Source: an uncultured Clostridium sp.
Lineage (GTDB): Bacteria > Bacillota > Clostridia > TANB77 > CAG-508
Direction of reading: 5' to 3'
Assembly (NCBI GenBank): GCA_947570695.1
Contig: CANOVB010000011.1
Coordinates: forward strand, 1-53,603
DNA: 53,603 nucleotides
The notes beneath the pieces are model-generated. The model searched no databases. It saw only the letters and a list, made by a program, of their open reading frames with translations, and was not told the DNA's origin. Position numbers and translations under genes: made by a program. Below are positions 7,045-16,851 of this stretch, one piece after another. Position 1 is the stretch's first letter. Each line of letters begins with the position of its first letter.

Positions 7045-9489
7045 ATGAAATTACAGTCTATGGCAGTTATATTTGCTTTAATTGTTATACCATTAATTTT
7101 AGTATTAACATATTATATACAATTACAAGTAGATACAATAGCATTACAAAATGAATATGATACAAAGTTACTAGCGGCCACTCGTGATGCAGTGGCTGCA
7201 TTTGAAATTAACACAGCAAATGAAGATTTGTCTACAGTGTCTGATTCTTTGCGCACAATCTTAGAGGCTTCTAGTAATATTTTTACAAATACATTAGCCA
7301 CAAGTTTAGGTATGTCAAATGCAAGTAAGGCACATATTGAGCCTTATATTCCAGCATTATTATATACTTTATATGATGGCTATTATATTTATGCGCCTAC
7401 AAGAGTACCAACAGTATTAACAGATCCAGATGGAAATGCAGTTTCTGTAGGAGATCCAGGAGTAGGTGGGACTGCTTCAAATTATACATATACACCATTA
7501 GATGTAGAAGGAAAAAGTGATGCTGAAAAGGAAGCAATAGAAAAAGCATGGCAAGAAAATATATTAAAATTTGATGATTTAATGGCTGGGTCTGAAGGAG
7601 ATTATGGACAATTATTATATTTAAAAAAAGGCTCTACAGATAAATATACGGCGGATATTAGTGAAGCAAGTTTAAAAACGAAGAATGTTTTAAAAACATA
7701 TATGCCATATTCTGCAAGGTATAAAACTGCAAATAAAGATATAACTATTGTTTATACTCTAGATAACTTCGTTACAATAGAAGGTTCTATAAATGATGAA
7801 TATTATACAAAATCTGGATATTTAATACCAGAAAACTCTGTAAAAATAAACATGCAGGATATGCCTGAAGATAAGCTATTAAATTATAATCAAAATTCTG
7901 CTCAAAATTTAATAGAAGAATCAGGAAAAGAAACAACTGTAGAAATAGCAGATGGAACAAGTTTTAAAACTACTGCAGGAATAAGAAAATCAGTTTATGA
8001 AAATGAAATTTTCTATTTAAATAATCAAATTGAAAAAGCTCAAAACAATAGATCTTTATATTTAAAATCTACATTAAATAAATCTACTTATGAAAATGAT
8101 ATACAAGTAATACAAGACACAATGAATTCAATTTCAAATAGAATAAAAGATTATTCTTATGATGCAAGTGCCAATGTAGTAGAAACTTTAAATCAAATTA
8201 TAGCGGATTGTACTGCAGAAATTAATATAAAACAATATGAATTAGATAAAATATCTGCTGCAGTATATTATACAAAAGCAAAAATATTTTCAAAATGGAT
8301 ATTAGAGAATTTAAATGATATAGAAGAAAAAGACTTAATTGAGATTTCAGGACAAGAATATTCATCAATAAATGGAACAGAAACTGTAATTCATGAATTT
8401 TCATCAAGTACACAAAAAGTATTTGATTTGAATGGGACGAATGATAATGGAATAACAGAAATACATACTGATTCTCCATATTATACACATAAATTAAATG
8501 TTATAAGAAATTCAATTCAATATAATTTAAATTTAACTATGTCTACATATAATAGCAAATATTCATATAGAGATGGTTCAGATGTAGAAGATATAAATAA
8601 GAGAATTGATTATGAAATGCCAGTAATATCAAATGAACAATGGGAAGAAATTTTATCTCATGTTTCTATGGTATCATTTATGCAAGGATATTCTTGTGGA
8701 TTAAAAAAATATAGTAATTATATGATAGTTTCAAGTACAAACAATGAAATATCAATTACACCAGAGCATATATATTATGTTGAAAAATCAAAATTTAATG
8801 ATGAAGCATCAGAATATCATAAATTAAATTGTCCTAAGTTTGTAGAAAATGATAAACCTGATACTGAGTATATATCATTTTTATCAAAAGAAGTAAAATA
8901 TGATAAAATATATGATAAAACAAATACGGAAATGCCATACAAATATGACCATAAAAATTTAGCATGTTATGATTGTATAAATGATGGTAATTATAAGCAT
9001 GAAAATATATTTATAGTAACAGGTGGAGCAAAAGATTATACAAATTTAAGAAGAGCATTTTATATAGGAGTTGGAAAAGAAAGAAACAATATATACAAAA
9101 TGAATGCAATAGAAAATTCACAAGGATATGAAGTTATTTATAATACCGATCCAAATAATTCAGTGGCAAAATCTTCAACATTGCCACTTGGAAAAGTAAA
9201 AGCTATAGAAATTGGAATTGGAAAAATAGATACATCAGATAGAAATGAAACAACAGCAAGTTATACAGTTTCAATAGGCGGAACACTAAATGATAGTACA
9301 TATACAATTCCTACGAATTCAACAAGATTATATACAATAGTGGTAGAAGTAGATCCGAATAGAGCTGGATTAAGTTATACAAATAAAGTTTCAAAAGCAA
9401 GTATACATTTTACAAATTTATCTTCTATTTCTACTACAACAAATACTCCAGAAGATGTTATAAAATATATAAGAGTAATATATAAATAA
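7045..9489 (+). CDS. Large filament-associated surface protein with N-terminal TadE/G-like helix
   Basis: 814 residues behind AAAAAGGAAG. The N-terminus (MKLQSMAVIFALIVIPLILV to about residue 27, then LLAATRDAVAAFEINTAN) resembles TadE/TadG proteins, where the helix is followed by an A-rich 'YDTKL..ATRDA' segment. The rest is extracytoplasmic and includes a coiled-coil-like stretch near 320-395 (NNQIEKAQNNRS, ADCTAEINIKQYELD). Near 590-655 there are cysteines in YHKLNCPKF and LACYDCIND. The last ~150 residues are Thr/Ser-rich and beta-like. It is the largest and last protein of the cluster; a tip or adhesin role is inferred, with no direct motif evidence. Confidence 0.5.
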   Translation: MKLQSMAVIFALIVIPLILVLTYYIQLQVDTIALQNEYDTKLLAATRDAVAAFEINTANEDLSTVSDSLRTILEASSNIFTNTLATSLGMSNASKAHIEPYIPALLYTLYDGYYIYAPTRVPTVLTDPDGNAVSVGDPGVGGTASNYTYTPLDVEGKSDAEKEAIEKAWQENILKFDDLMAGSEGDYGQLLYLKKGSTDKYTADISEASLKTKNVLKTYMPYSARYKTANKDITIVYTLDNFVTIEGSINDEYYTKSGYLIPENSVKINMQDMPEDKLLNYNQNSAQNLIEESGKETTVEIADGTSFKTTAGIRKSVYENEIFYLNNQIEKAQNNRSLYLKSTLNKSTYENDIQVIQDTMNSISNRIKDYSYDASANVVETLNQIIADCTAEINIKQYELDKISAAVYYTKAKIFSKWILENLNDIEEKDLIEISGQEYSSINGTETVIHEFSSSTQKVFDLNGTNDNGITEIHTDSPYYTHKLNVIRNSIQYNLNLTMSTYNSKYSYRDGSDVEDINKRIDYEMPVISNEQWEEILSHVSMVSFMQGYSCGLKKYSNYMIVSSTNNEISITPEHIYYVEKSKFNDEASEYHKLNCPKFVENDKPDTEYISFLSKEVKYDKIYDKTNTEMPYKYDHKNLACYDCINDGNYKHENIFIVTGGAKDYTNLRRAFYIGVGKERNNIYKMNAIENSQGYEVIYNTDPNNSVAKSSTLPLGKVKAIEIGIGKIDTSDRNETTASYTVSIGGTLNDSTYTIPTNSTRLYTIVVEVDPNRAGLSYTNKVSKASIHFTNLSSISTTTNTPEDVIKYIRVIYK

Positions 9490-9518
9490 AATGTTTTAAT
9501 AAAAAAATAATAAATGGT

Positions 9519-9524
9519 TATTAT
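9519..9524 (+). promoter_or_regulatory. Putative -10 box immediately before spoIVB
   Basis: TATTAT ends six bases before the ATG at 9531 in a context (AATGGT..AT..ATAA.TTTATGAAAAAAA) very like the promoter-ATG junction at 4584-4604. No ribosome site is visible. The -35 is weak (TTAATA near 9496). Confidence 0.35.
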
Positions 9525-9530
9525 AAGTTT

Positions 9531-10730
9531 ATGAAAAAAATTAAATTTATGATAACCATTATTTTTTTATTAAGTTTATATGTATATGTTGCTAATATAA
9601 CATTAATACCAAGTAGTGTTGTACTTTTAAAGGGGGAAGAATTAAATTTTAAAACAGCACCAGGCATAGAAAAAATCGAAACCGCAAAAACTTCTACTGA
9701 TAATTATAATGTAAGTAATATAGAAATTAATTTATTTGGAAAATTACCTTTAAAAAATATAAGTGTAACAACAATAGAAGATACTAAAGTAGTACCAGTA
9801 GGAAAGATTATAGGATTAAAACTATATACAAATGGAGTACTTATTGTTGGAATGTCTGAAATAGAGGATTTAAATAAAACACTAAGTAAACCTTATGAGA
9901 ACTCAGATATTAAAGAAGGCGATACAATACTAAAAATAAATGAAAATGAAATAGAAAATATAGAAAGCTTAAAAGAAGTAGTAAATAATTCAGAAGGAAA
10001 TAATTTAGAATTAACTCTTTTAAGAGATGGAAGTATTGTTACATCAAATATAAAACCAGTACAAACTAAGCTCAAAGAATACAAGTTAGGATTATGGGTA
10101 AAAGATGCAGCAACAGGTGTAGGAACAATGACTTTTTATGAGCCATCATCAAAACTATTTGCAGTATTAGGACATGGAATAACAGATTCTGATACAGATA
10201 GATTAATAAATATCGATTCAGGAGAACTTGTAACTTCAAGAGTAATATCAATAAAAAAAGGTGAAGTTGAAAACCCAGGAGAAATAAAAGGAACAATTTT
10301 AAATCAACAAACAATAGGTGAAGTTATGAAAAATACTCAATTTGGAATTTACGGTAATTTAAATAATTTAACAAGTTTAAATATCGATACTTCAAAAGCA
10401 GTTGATGTTGCGTTAAGAAGTGAAATTAAGCAGGGAGAGGCAAAAGTAATTTGTGCATTAGATAATAGTAATAAATCAAAAGAATATTCTATACAAATAG
10501 AAAAAATATATTTGGATAATGATAGTAATAATAAAAGTATGCTTATACGAGTAACAGATAAGGAATTATTAGAAAAAACAGGAGGAATAATTCGAGGTTT
10601 ATCAGGTGCACCAATAATTCAAAATGGAAAATTTGTAGGAGCAATTACAAATGTGCTAGTTTCAAATCCTGAAATAGGATATGCGATTTTTGGAGATTTA
10701 ATGATAAAAGAAATGACTAAGATTGACTAA
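9531..10730 (+). CDS. spoIVB: SpoIVB-type sporulation serine protease (S55, PDZ)
   Basis: 399 residues. An N-terminal signal/anchor helix (residues ~4-22) is followed by a PDZ domain (~85-175, with EGDTILKINENEIENIESLK) and an S55 peptidase domain. Visible catalytic motifs are the His in VLGHGITDSDTD, an Asp in VTDKELLEKTGGI and the Ser in GLSGAPIIQNGKFVGAITN. In Bacillus, SpoIVB is secreted from the forespore and triggers pro-sigma-K processing through SpoIVFA. It is usually followed by spo0A, which is not here. Its presence supports a spore-forming host. Translation may be leaderless. Confidence 0.88.
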   Translation: MKKIKFMITIIFLLSLYVYVANITLIPSSVVLLKGEELNFKTAPGIEKIETAKTSTDNYNVSNIEINLFGKLPLKNISVTTIEDTKVVPVGKIIGLKLYTNGVLIVGMSEIEDLNKTLSKPYENSDIKEGDTILKINENEIENIESLKEVVNNSEGNNLELTLLRDGSIVTSNIKPVQTKLKEYKLGLWVKDAATGVGTMTFYEPSSKLFAVLGHGITDSDTDRLINIDSGELVTSRVISIKKGEVENPGEIKGTILNQQTIGEVMKNTQFGIYGNLNNLTSLNIDTSKAVDVALRSEIKQGEAKVICALDNSNKSKEYSIQIEKIYLDNDSNNKSMLIRVTDKELLEKTGGIIRGLSGAPIIQNGKFVGAITNVLVSNPEIGYAIFGDLMIKEMTKID

Positions 10731-10896
10731 TATGTTTTTATAAAATATAATTTAAAAGTAAAACATGAGAAAGTAAAATAAAAATTATAAAATACTAAAA
10801 AAGTATTGAATAAATTTATAAAAAATGAAGTTAATTTATAAAATAATAATAGTAGTAAATAAAAAAATAGTAAATAAATTACAAAAAGGAAAAAAT

Positions 10897-12390
10897 ATGA
10901 AAAATTATATTAAGAAAAATATTTTAAATTTTATAATATTGATAGTATTTGCAGTGCTTGCAATATGGTTTTCACAATATCACGAACCATGGGCAGATGA
11001 AGCTCAAAGTTGGTTAATAGCTAGAGATAATAGTATAACTCAAATTTTAACTTATATGAGATATGAAGGGACTCCAGCTTTATGGTTTTTGATATTAAAA
11101 GTATTTATAAATTTAGGATTTTCATATAGTAATTTTTATATTATACCAATAATATTTACATTGATTGGCTTATATTTGGTATTATTTAAAATAAAAATGC
11201 CTTGGCAAATAAAAATATTATTTCCATTTTCATATTTTATATTTTTTCAAACAACGATTGTTTGTAGAAGTTATTGCCTAGTACTACCACTACTTGTGTT
11301 AATATATTTATTTTATAATGAGAGATTTAATAAACCAATTAGATTTTTTATTTCACTTATATTTTTTATGAATATAAGTTTACATACATATTTAATAGCA
11401 GGCTCAATATTTGCAATATATTTATATGATTTTTATAAAAAAAGAAGCGAGCTATCAAAAGAACTAAAATTAAAAAATTCTATATGTAGCGTAATTTTAT
11501 TTTTTATTTTTCTTATAATTTTAATATTGATTTTTCCTAAAAATGATTTAGGTTTCGGAGGTAATGGAGGAGAGTCAATATTTTACGTAATAGGAGAAGC
11601 TACAATTTCTTCCTCTAATAATATTTTAAATATTATTTCTTTAATTTGTCTTGCTATAATATTGATTAGAAATAATAATTTAGAAAATATTGTTAAAATA
11701 TTAGTATTATTTTTACCAATATCATCATTATTAACAGTTATTCATTGTCAAATTTGGCATATTAGTATAATATTTGAGATAATATTTTTGCTATTAATTA
11801 AAGATATAGAAAAATTTGAAGTGAAAATTTTTATTTTTATTTTACTGCTGGTTCAAGCCTTTTGGAATATTCAGACATTAAATTTTGATTATAAAAATTT
11901 ATATTCTCCATCAGAACAAATTGCTAGAATTATAAAACAAATTGATAATTATGAAAATAAAACAATATATGGAACTAGATATTTGGCAACAGCAATTCAA
12001 CCATATTTTAATAAAAACTTATTTTCAAATTATAATACAGAAAAAGCTAATTACTGTTGGAGCATTAGTAATGGATATTATACTGATGAGGAAATAATAA
12101 AAAAATTACCAGATATATGTATTATACCAATTACCGTAAATGGAGAAGTCTCTTCTGAAGAACTAAAAAAATCCCCAATACAGAGCTATTATGAAAAGGT
12201 TTTTGAAATAGTAGAAAAACTTGAAGAACAAAAATATATATTATATGTTTTTGAAGGAAAACTATATACAAAAAATTTGATAAAAGAAACTCAATTTTTC
12301 CTAGTATATGTGAATGAAAATATAGAAAAAGATTTAAGAAATAAAAATATAGAAATGGAAAAAGGAAATAGATTAGTAATAAAAGAATAG
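10897..12390 (+). CDS. Polytopic membrane glycosyltransferase-like protein (GT-C type)
   Basis: 497 residues from the ATG at 10897 (AAAAAGGA upstream); an earlier in-frame ATG at 10825 lacks a ribosome site. About eight to ten hydrophobic segments occupy residues ~8-350. An acidic motif after the first helix (HEPWADEAQSWLIARD) and the later YEGTPALWFLIL resemble the first extracytoplasmic loop of GT-C glycosyltransferases of the PMT/ArnT/GT39 type, where acidic residues bind the lipid-linked sugar. The C-terminal ~130 residues are soluble (YGTRYLATAIQPYF). Substrate is unknown. It may glycosylate surface proteins or cell-wall polymers; the neighbouring filament locus makes filament glycosylation conceivable, but that is speculation. 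Confidence 0.6.
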   Translation: MKNYIKKNILNFIILIVFAVLAIWFSQYHEPWADEAQSWLIARDNSITQILTYMRYEGTPALWFLILKVFINLGFSYSNFYIIPIIFTLIGLYLVLFKIKMPWQIKILFPFSYFIFFQTTIVCRSYCLVLPLLVLIYLFYNERFNKPIRFFISLIFFMNISLHTYLIAGSIFAIYLYDFYKKRSELSKELKLKNSICSVILFFIFLIILILIFPKNDLGFGGNGGESIFYVIGEATISSSNNILNIISLICLAIILIRNNNLENIVKILVLFLPISSLLTVIHCQIWHISIIFEIIFLLLIKDIEKFEVKIFIFILLLVQAFWNIQTLNFDYKNLYSPSEQIARIIKQIDNYENKTIYGTRYLATAIQPYFNKNLFSNYNTEKANYCWSISNGYYTDEEIIKKLPDICIIPITVNGEVSSEELKKSPIQSYYEKVFEIVEKLEEQKYILYVFEGKLYTKNLIKETQFFLVYVNENIEKDLRNKNIEMEKGNRLVIKE

Positions 12391-12495
12391 AAGAAGATGT
12401 TATAAAAATACAAAAACAAAACTAATTGCAAATGTTCTTATTTTTTCTCTATAATAACTTAATTAACATCATTTATTTGTATGCAAATTTTGAAG

Positions 12496-12542
12496 AAGTC
12501 TTCATATAATAAAAAGTTACATTTTTTACTATATGAAGACTT
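12496..12542. terminator. Bidirectional hairpin between the GT-C-like gene and murC
   Basis: AAGTCTTCATATA pairs with TATATGAAGACTT, and the loop holds A-rich and T-rich segments that can extend the stem. It lies between convergent gene ends and could stop transcription from both, although no long U-run follows on either strand. Confidence 0.5.
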
Positions 12543-12558
12543 TAATAACTTATTATTT

Positions 12559-13945
12559 CTATTTTAAAAGTAATGGACTGATTTGTGTTACAGTTCCGGC
12601 TCCTAGAGTTATAATAATATCATTTTCTTTTGTGTTTTCTTTTAAATAGGAAACTACATCAGAAAATTCAGGAATATAAATTGCTTTTTTTCCATTTTCA
12701 ATTAATTTTGCAAGTAAATCTTTTGAAGAAATATCAAAAGTATTTTTTTCTCTTGCAGCATAAATATCTAGAAGAATTATATTATCAAATTCAGATAGAG
12801 ATTTTGCAAAATCTTCTAAATGATTTTTTGTTCTACTATAAGTATGAGGCTGAAATACAGCCCAAGACTTATTAAATGTTTTATTTTTTATTGCACTAGC
12901 TGTAGCAAGTATTTCTGTAGGATGATGAGCATAATCATCAAAAATAGAAATAGTATCATTAAGTTTTCCTTTAAACTCTAATCTACGTTCAGCTCCAGTA
13001 AATTCTTTTAAAGATTTTTGTATAATTTCTTTTGGAATATTATAATAATCACAAACACTAGTTGTTGCTAAAGCATTTAAGATATTATGTTTTCCTGCAA
13101 CGGATAGTTCAATATTAATATAAAAATTTCCATCTTTATAAATATCAAATTTAGCAAAACCATTATTATCAAATGTAATGTTTTTAGCTATGAAGTTTGC
13201 ATCAGTATTTTCTATACCATAAGAAATAAATTTGCCTTTTACAATATTTTTTAAAGCTAAACAATTTGTATCGTCTGCATTTGTAACAAGTAAACCGTTT
13301 TCACCTAAAATTAAAGCAAAATCTTTAAAAGTTTTAACTATGTTATCAAAAGTTTTATAATAGTCCAAATGATCATTATCGATATTTAAAATTATTTCTG
13401 TGCTTGGAGAAAATTTTAGAAAATTTCCTTTGTATTCACAAGATTCAAGTATAAAATATTCACTATTTCCAACTCTATAGTTTCCACCAATAGCATCTAA
13501 AATTGCACCTACTTCAATAGAAGGGTCTTTTTGTGCGTTAATAAAACATAAAGAAAGCATAGAAGTAGTTGTTGTTTTTCCATGAGTTCCAGAAACGCAA
13601 ATTGTTTCTTTATAAAGTTTAGTTAAATATCCAACAAAAGTTCCTCTATCTACTAAAGGAATATTATTTTCTTTGGCAAGCAAAATTTCTGGATCTGTAT
13701 CACTAATAGCTGCTGTATATATAATTAAATCAGCAGTTTTTGCATTTTCTAGATCATGACCAATAATAGTTTTAATTCCATGTTTATTTAAATTATCTGT
13801 TATTTCACTTCCGAGTTAAATCAGAACCAGTAACAGTATAATCCCAATTATGCAAAGTTTCGGCAATAGCACTCATGCTAATACCACCAATTCCTATAAG
13901 ATGTATATGTTTATATTCTTTTAAATTTGTTATTTCAAAATCCAT
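12559..13945 (-). CDS. murC: UDP-N-acetylmuramate-L-alanine ligase, interrupted by an apparent +1 frameshift
   Basis: MurC adds L-Ala to UDP-MurNAc in the cytoplasm. Start at 13945 (GGAGG upstream): [20 protein letters not shown] carries the Rossmann GIGGISMSA motif. The downstream part has the ATP loop [23 protein letters not shown] and [10 protein letters not shown]. The two parts are in different frames. The upstream frame reads ...SDL-T-CGG-AAG-TGA (CGG at 13813-13811, stop at 13807-13805). Skipping one base gives GGA AGT GAA, restoring S-E-I-T-D-N-L. Joined length is 461 residues, normal for MurC. An essential gene would not be expected to be dead, so either a sequence error or translational recoding is likely. 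The same CGGAAGTG context breaks addA. A sigma-A promoter lies just upstream. Confidence 0.88.
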
Positions 13946-13971
13946 ATATTGCCTCCTAAAAATATAAAATG

Positions 13972-14000
13972 ATTATACTATTAAAATATGATAATTTCAA
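13972..14000 (-). promoter_or_regulatory. Sigma-A promoter of murC
   Basis: Reading the minus strand: TTGAAA (14000-13995), 17-bp spacer, TATAAT (13977-13972), about 27 bp before the murC ATG. Confidence 0.7.
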
Positions 14001-14064
14001 GGTATGCTAATAAAAATTAAGTTTTAAAATTTTACAAAAAAATATAAAAAAAGTGATAAAAAAA

Positions 14065-14093
14065 GAAGGAAAAATTTTTTTTTTGTAGAATAA
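14065..14093 (+). promoter_or_regulatory. Sigma-H-type promoter of spoVG
   Basis: GAAGGAAAA (14065-14073), 11-bp spacer, GTAGAATAA (14085-14093). This fits the sigma-H consensus RnAGGAwWW - 11/12 bp - RnnGAATww at every fixed position. spoVG is a classic sigma-H target in Bacillus, so position and motif agree. Confidence 0.72.
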
Positions 14094-14150
14094 TATATTA
14101 GTACATAAAAAATAATATGTATAAAACGATAAGAAAGAGGTGCTTAAAAA

Positions 14151-14438
14151 ATGCAAATAACAGATGTACGTTTAAGAAAAGTAAATTTAGAGAACAGAAT
14201 GAAAGCAGTAGCTTCAGTAACATTTGATGGAGAATTCGTAATTCATGATATCAAAGTTATCGAAAGCCAAAATGGATTATTTATTGCTATGCCTAGTAAA
14301 AAAACTCCAAACGGAGAATTTAAAGATATAGCTCATCCAATTAATGCTGAAACAAGAGAGAAAATTCAAAAAGCTATTTTAGAAGCTTATGAAGCTCCAG
14401 ATGCAGAAACAGCTGAAACTGCAGAATCAGCAGAATAA
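14151..14438 (+). CDS. spoVG: SpoVG, RNA/DNA-binding regulator
   Basis: 95 residues behind AAGAAAGAGGTG. The sequence [40 protein letters not shown] and [19 protein letters not shown] is the textbook SpoVG fold; the length is normal and the C-terminal tail is Glu/Ala-rich as usual. SpoVG binds nucleic acid and affects sporulation and septation in Bacillus and virulence genes in other Firmicutes. It is expressed alone, between a sigma-H-like promoter and a strong terminator. Confidence 0.95.
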   Translation: MQITDVRLRKVNLENRMKAVASVTFDGEFVIHDIKVIESQNGLFIAMPSKKTPNGEFKDIAHPINAETREKIQKAILEAYEAPDAETAETAESAE

Positions 14439-14452
14439 TTAATTGTAATGAA

Positions 14453-14482
14453 AAAGCGTTACTTATAGTAACGCTTTTTTTG
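14453..14482 (+). terminator. Rho-independent terminator of spoVG
   Basis: AAAGCGTTAC, loop TTATA, GTAACGCTTT followed by a T-run. A ten-base stem with a clear U-tract. Confidence 0.9.
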
Positions 14483-14598
14483 TTAAACATTTTAATTATT
14501 TAAAAAAGTATAGAAATAGCAAATAAGGCTAAAAATAAATATAAAATAAACATTTGAAAAAAAACTGTAATATTTTTGTAAAAAATGTAAAATTTGTA

Positions 14599-14627
14599 TT
14601 GTTATTTTTTGTAATTTTATATATAAT
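14599..14627 (+). promoter_or_regulatory. Sigma-A promoter
   Basis: TTGTTA (14599-14604), 17-bp spacer, TATAAT (14622-14627), 24 bp before the ATG at 14651. The intergenic stretch 14483-14598 shows nothing else recognisable. Confidence 0.65.
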
Positions 14628-14650
14628 GATGAAAAAGTGAGGGATAGTTT

Positions 14651-16819
14651 ATGAAAGATAACGGAATTGAAGATATAGTAATAGGAAATGATTATAATTC
14701 AAACAAAAAAGGGAAAAAAGGAATTATAATAATATTTATAATTTTGTTATTAATTCTTATAGGAATGATAGCTGCATATGTGCGTTTTATGCAACCACAA
14801 GTTACAGCCAAAGAATTATTTGTAAAAAACTTATTAGGTGCAGATGTTGAAAATGTACTAGATAATAAGATTTATACTACAATGTTAAATAGAGTATTAA
14901 CAGAAAGTACAGAAATTACAACTAATATAAATTATACTTCTACTTTAAAAGATGAAGCTCTAGAAGGAATTGATTTAAGTAAATTTGTATTAGAATTAAC
15001 AAATAAAAATGATGTAAATAATTCAAAAGCTTATGGAGAATTGAATATTAATTATTCTGGAAATGAAGTCTTACAAATAAATTTATTGTCAAATAAAGAA
15101 GCAGTTGCAATTAAGTCAGATGAAATTGTAAATAGGTATGTTGGAGTAAAAAAAGATTCTTTATCAGAAATAACAGGAATTAATTTTGATTACAACAATA
15201 TTTTATCGAATTTGAAAAAGATAGAAGAAATTACTATTGTAGAAGATAAGAGAAAACTATATATAGATAAATATATGACACAAATTTCTAAAAATATTTC
15301 TGAAGAAAATTTTAGTATGCAAGATAACTATATCATACAAAAAGAAAATGAGTCATCTAGTGCAACAGCTTATACTTTAAAATTGTCTCAAGAAGAACTA
15401 AAAACAGTGTTTGTAGACCTATTAACTACATTAAAAAATGATGAAGAATTATTGAAAGAATTAGTTACAGGAAAAGAAGAAAGCAAAACTTTAGAGATAC
15501 AACCAAAAAATAATGAAGAAGAAAACAATAATATAGAGCCAGAAGGTGAGAATGTTCCTGAAATAAATACAGATACAGAAGAGCCTGATATAAATCAAGT
15601 TCAAGCTAGAAATGAAACTAGAAATGAACCACAGGTTTCAGATGATGAAACAAATACAATTTCAGAAAATAGAAACAATGTTTTGAATGTTAATACAAAT
15701 GAAACAAATACTGAAGAAGCAAATGATTTAGAAAATGAATTTCAAGCAAATTCTTCTATAATAGATTTAAACCCTGTTGGGGAAATTTCTGATGAAAACT
15801 TAGATATGATAGGAAAATTTACTAGAATTTTGTTAGGAAATAAAGTAAATACAACTGTAAAAAAATTTCAAGATGATATAAATAAATTAATAGACCAAGT
15901 TCAAAACTTAGAAGGAAAAGGATTAACATTTACAATTTATGTAACTAATTTAGGAACTGAAAAAATAAATCTAGTTTTACCAAATGAAGATACTTTAGAT
16001 ATTGAACTTACAAAAAAATCAGGAGAAGAAAATATTATAAAATTAACATATCTTTATAAAGATAAAAAAGAAACTGATAATATACACACTTTTTCAGCAG
16101 AAGATGATTTAATATCAGAAAATGAAGAAGAGGAAGCGTCTAGTACAGAAGAAGAAAAAAATAAAAATGGATTTTCAATAGAAATAGATAAAATTAAAAA
16201 AGAAGCAAATACATCATTTAAAATAATATATAGTTTTATAGAAAATGAAAAAATTACTAAAAAATTAAATTTAAATGTAAAAACAGACGGAACATCAAAT
16301 TCAAAAAATATAAAAAATAGTGTAACAATTAGTATATCAACAGAGGATGGACAAAATAGGCAAGTAACTTTTGAAAACACAATTAAATTTACAGATGTAT
16401 CAGAAATTGAAGATTTAACTTTAGATAATTGTGTATTTTTAGATGAATTACCACCAGAAGAATTACAACCTACTTTAGATCAAGTAAATGAAAAAATAAA
16501 ACTTGTATATGAAGAGAAAAAAGAAAGAATGAATTTTATAGATACTAATACACATTCATCACTAATTCAACAAAATATGAATAATGCTTCATCAAATGTT
16601 ACCTATGATGAAGCAAGGCAAGCCTTAATTGATAGGGTCTCAACAATGATGACTGAGGCAATAGAAAGAAATGAAGAATTTACAATTCAAAACTTAGTTG
16701 ATTTAAAAATAGATGGATATGAAGTTTCATCAGTAGTGAATGATAAAATGGCAGTAATTGTAGTCGATATATATACATTTAATATAGATACAGAATTTAA
16801 CTTAACAGACGCGCAATAA
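14651..16819 (+). CDS. Membrane-anchored extracytoplasmic protein, unknown function
   Basis: 722 residues behind GTGAGGG. A short charged cytoplasmic N-terminus (KKGKKG) is followed by one helix (~residues 25-45, GIIIIFIILLLILIGMIAAY), then a large outside domain. Residues ~280-355 form a disordered, acidic, Asn/Glu/Thr-rich linker (NNEEENNNIEPEGENVPE). Parts before and after it look like beta-rich repeats of a lipoprotein-like fold ('LELTNKNDVNNSKAYGELNI', 'FTIYVTNLGTEKINL'), so the protein may hold two related outer domains. No catalytic motif is seen. It forms a probable operon with the following DUF5050-like protein (33-bp gap). Confidence 0.6.
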   Translation: MKDNGIEDIVIGNDYNSNKKGKKGIIIIFIILLLILIGMIAAYVRFMQPQVTAKELFVKNLLGADVENVLDNKIYTTMLNRVLTESTEITTNINYTSTLKDEALEGIDLSKFVLELTNKNDVNNSKAYGELNINYSGNEVLQINLLSNKEAVAIKSDEIVNRYVGVKKDSLSEITGINFDYNNILSNLKKIEEITIVEDKRKLYIDKYMTQISKNISEENFSMQDNYIIQKENESSSATAYTLKLSQEELKTVFVDLLTTLKNDEELLKELVTGKEESKTLEIQPKNNEEENNNIEPEGENVPEINTDTEEPDINQVQARNETRNEPQVSDDETNTISENRNNVLNVNTNETNTEEANDLENEFQANSSIIDLNPVGEISDENLDMIGKFTRILLGNKVNTTVKKFQDDINKLIDQVQNLEGKGLTFTIYVTNLGTEKINLVLPNEDTLDIELTKKSGEENIIKLTYLYKDKKETDNIHTFSAEDDLISENEEEEASSTEEEKNKNGFSIEIDKIKKEANTSFKIIYSFIENEKITKKLNLNVKTDGTSNSKNIKNSVTISISTEDGQNRQVTFENTIKFTDVSEIEDLTLDNCVFLDELPPEELQPTLDQVNEKIKLVYEEKKERMNFIDTNTHSSLIQQNMNNASSNVTYDEARQALIDRVSTMMTEAIERNEEFTIQNLVDLKIDGYEVSSVVNDKMAVIVVDIYTFNIDTEFNLTDAQ

Positions 16820-16851
16820 AATAATAAATTTGTAAGTAGGAGAAAAATAAT

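Noticed and set aside
13805..13807. TGA in murC as selenocysteine or tryptophan
   Set aside because: The conserved protein continues in another frame, so reading through TGA would not restore MurC.
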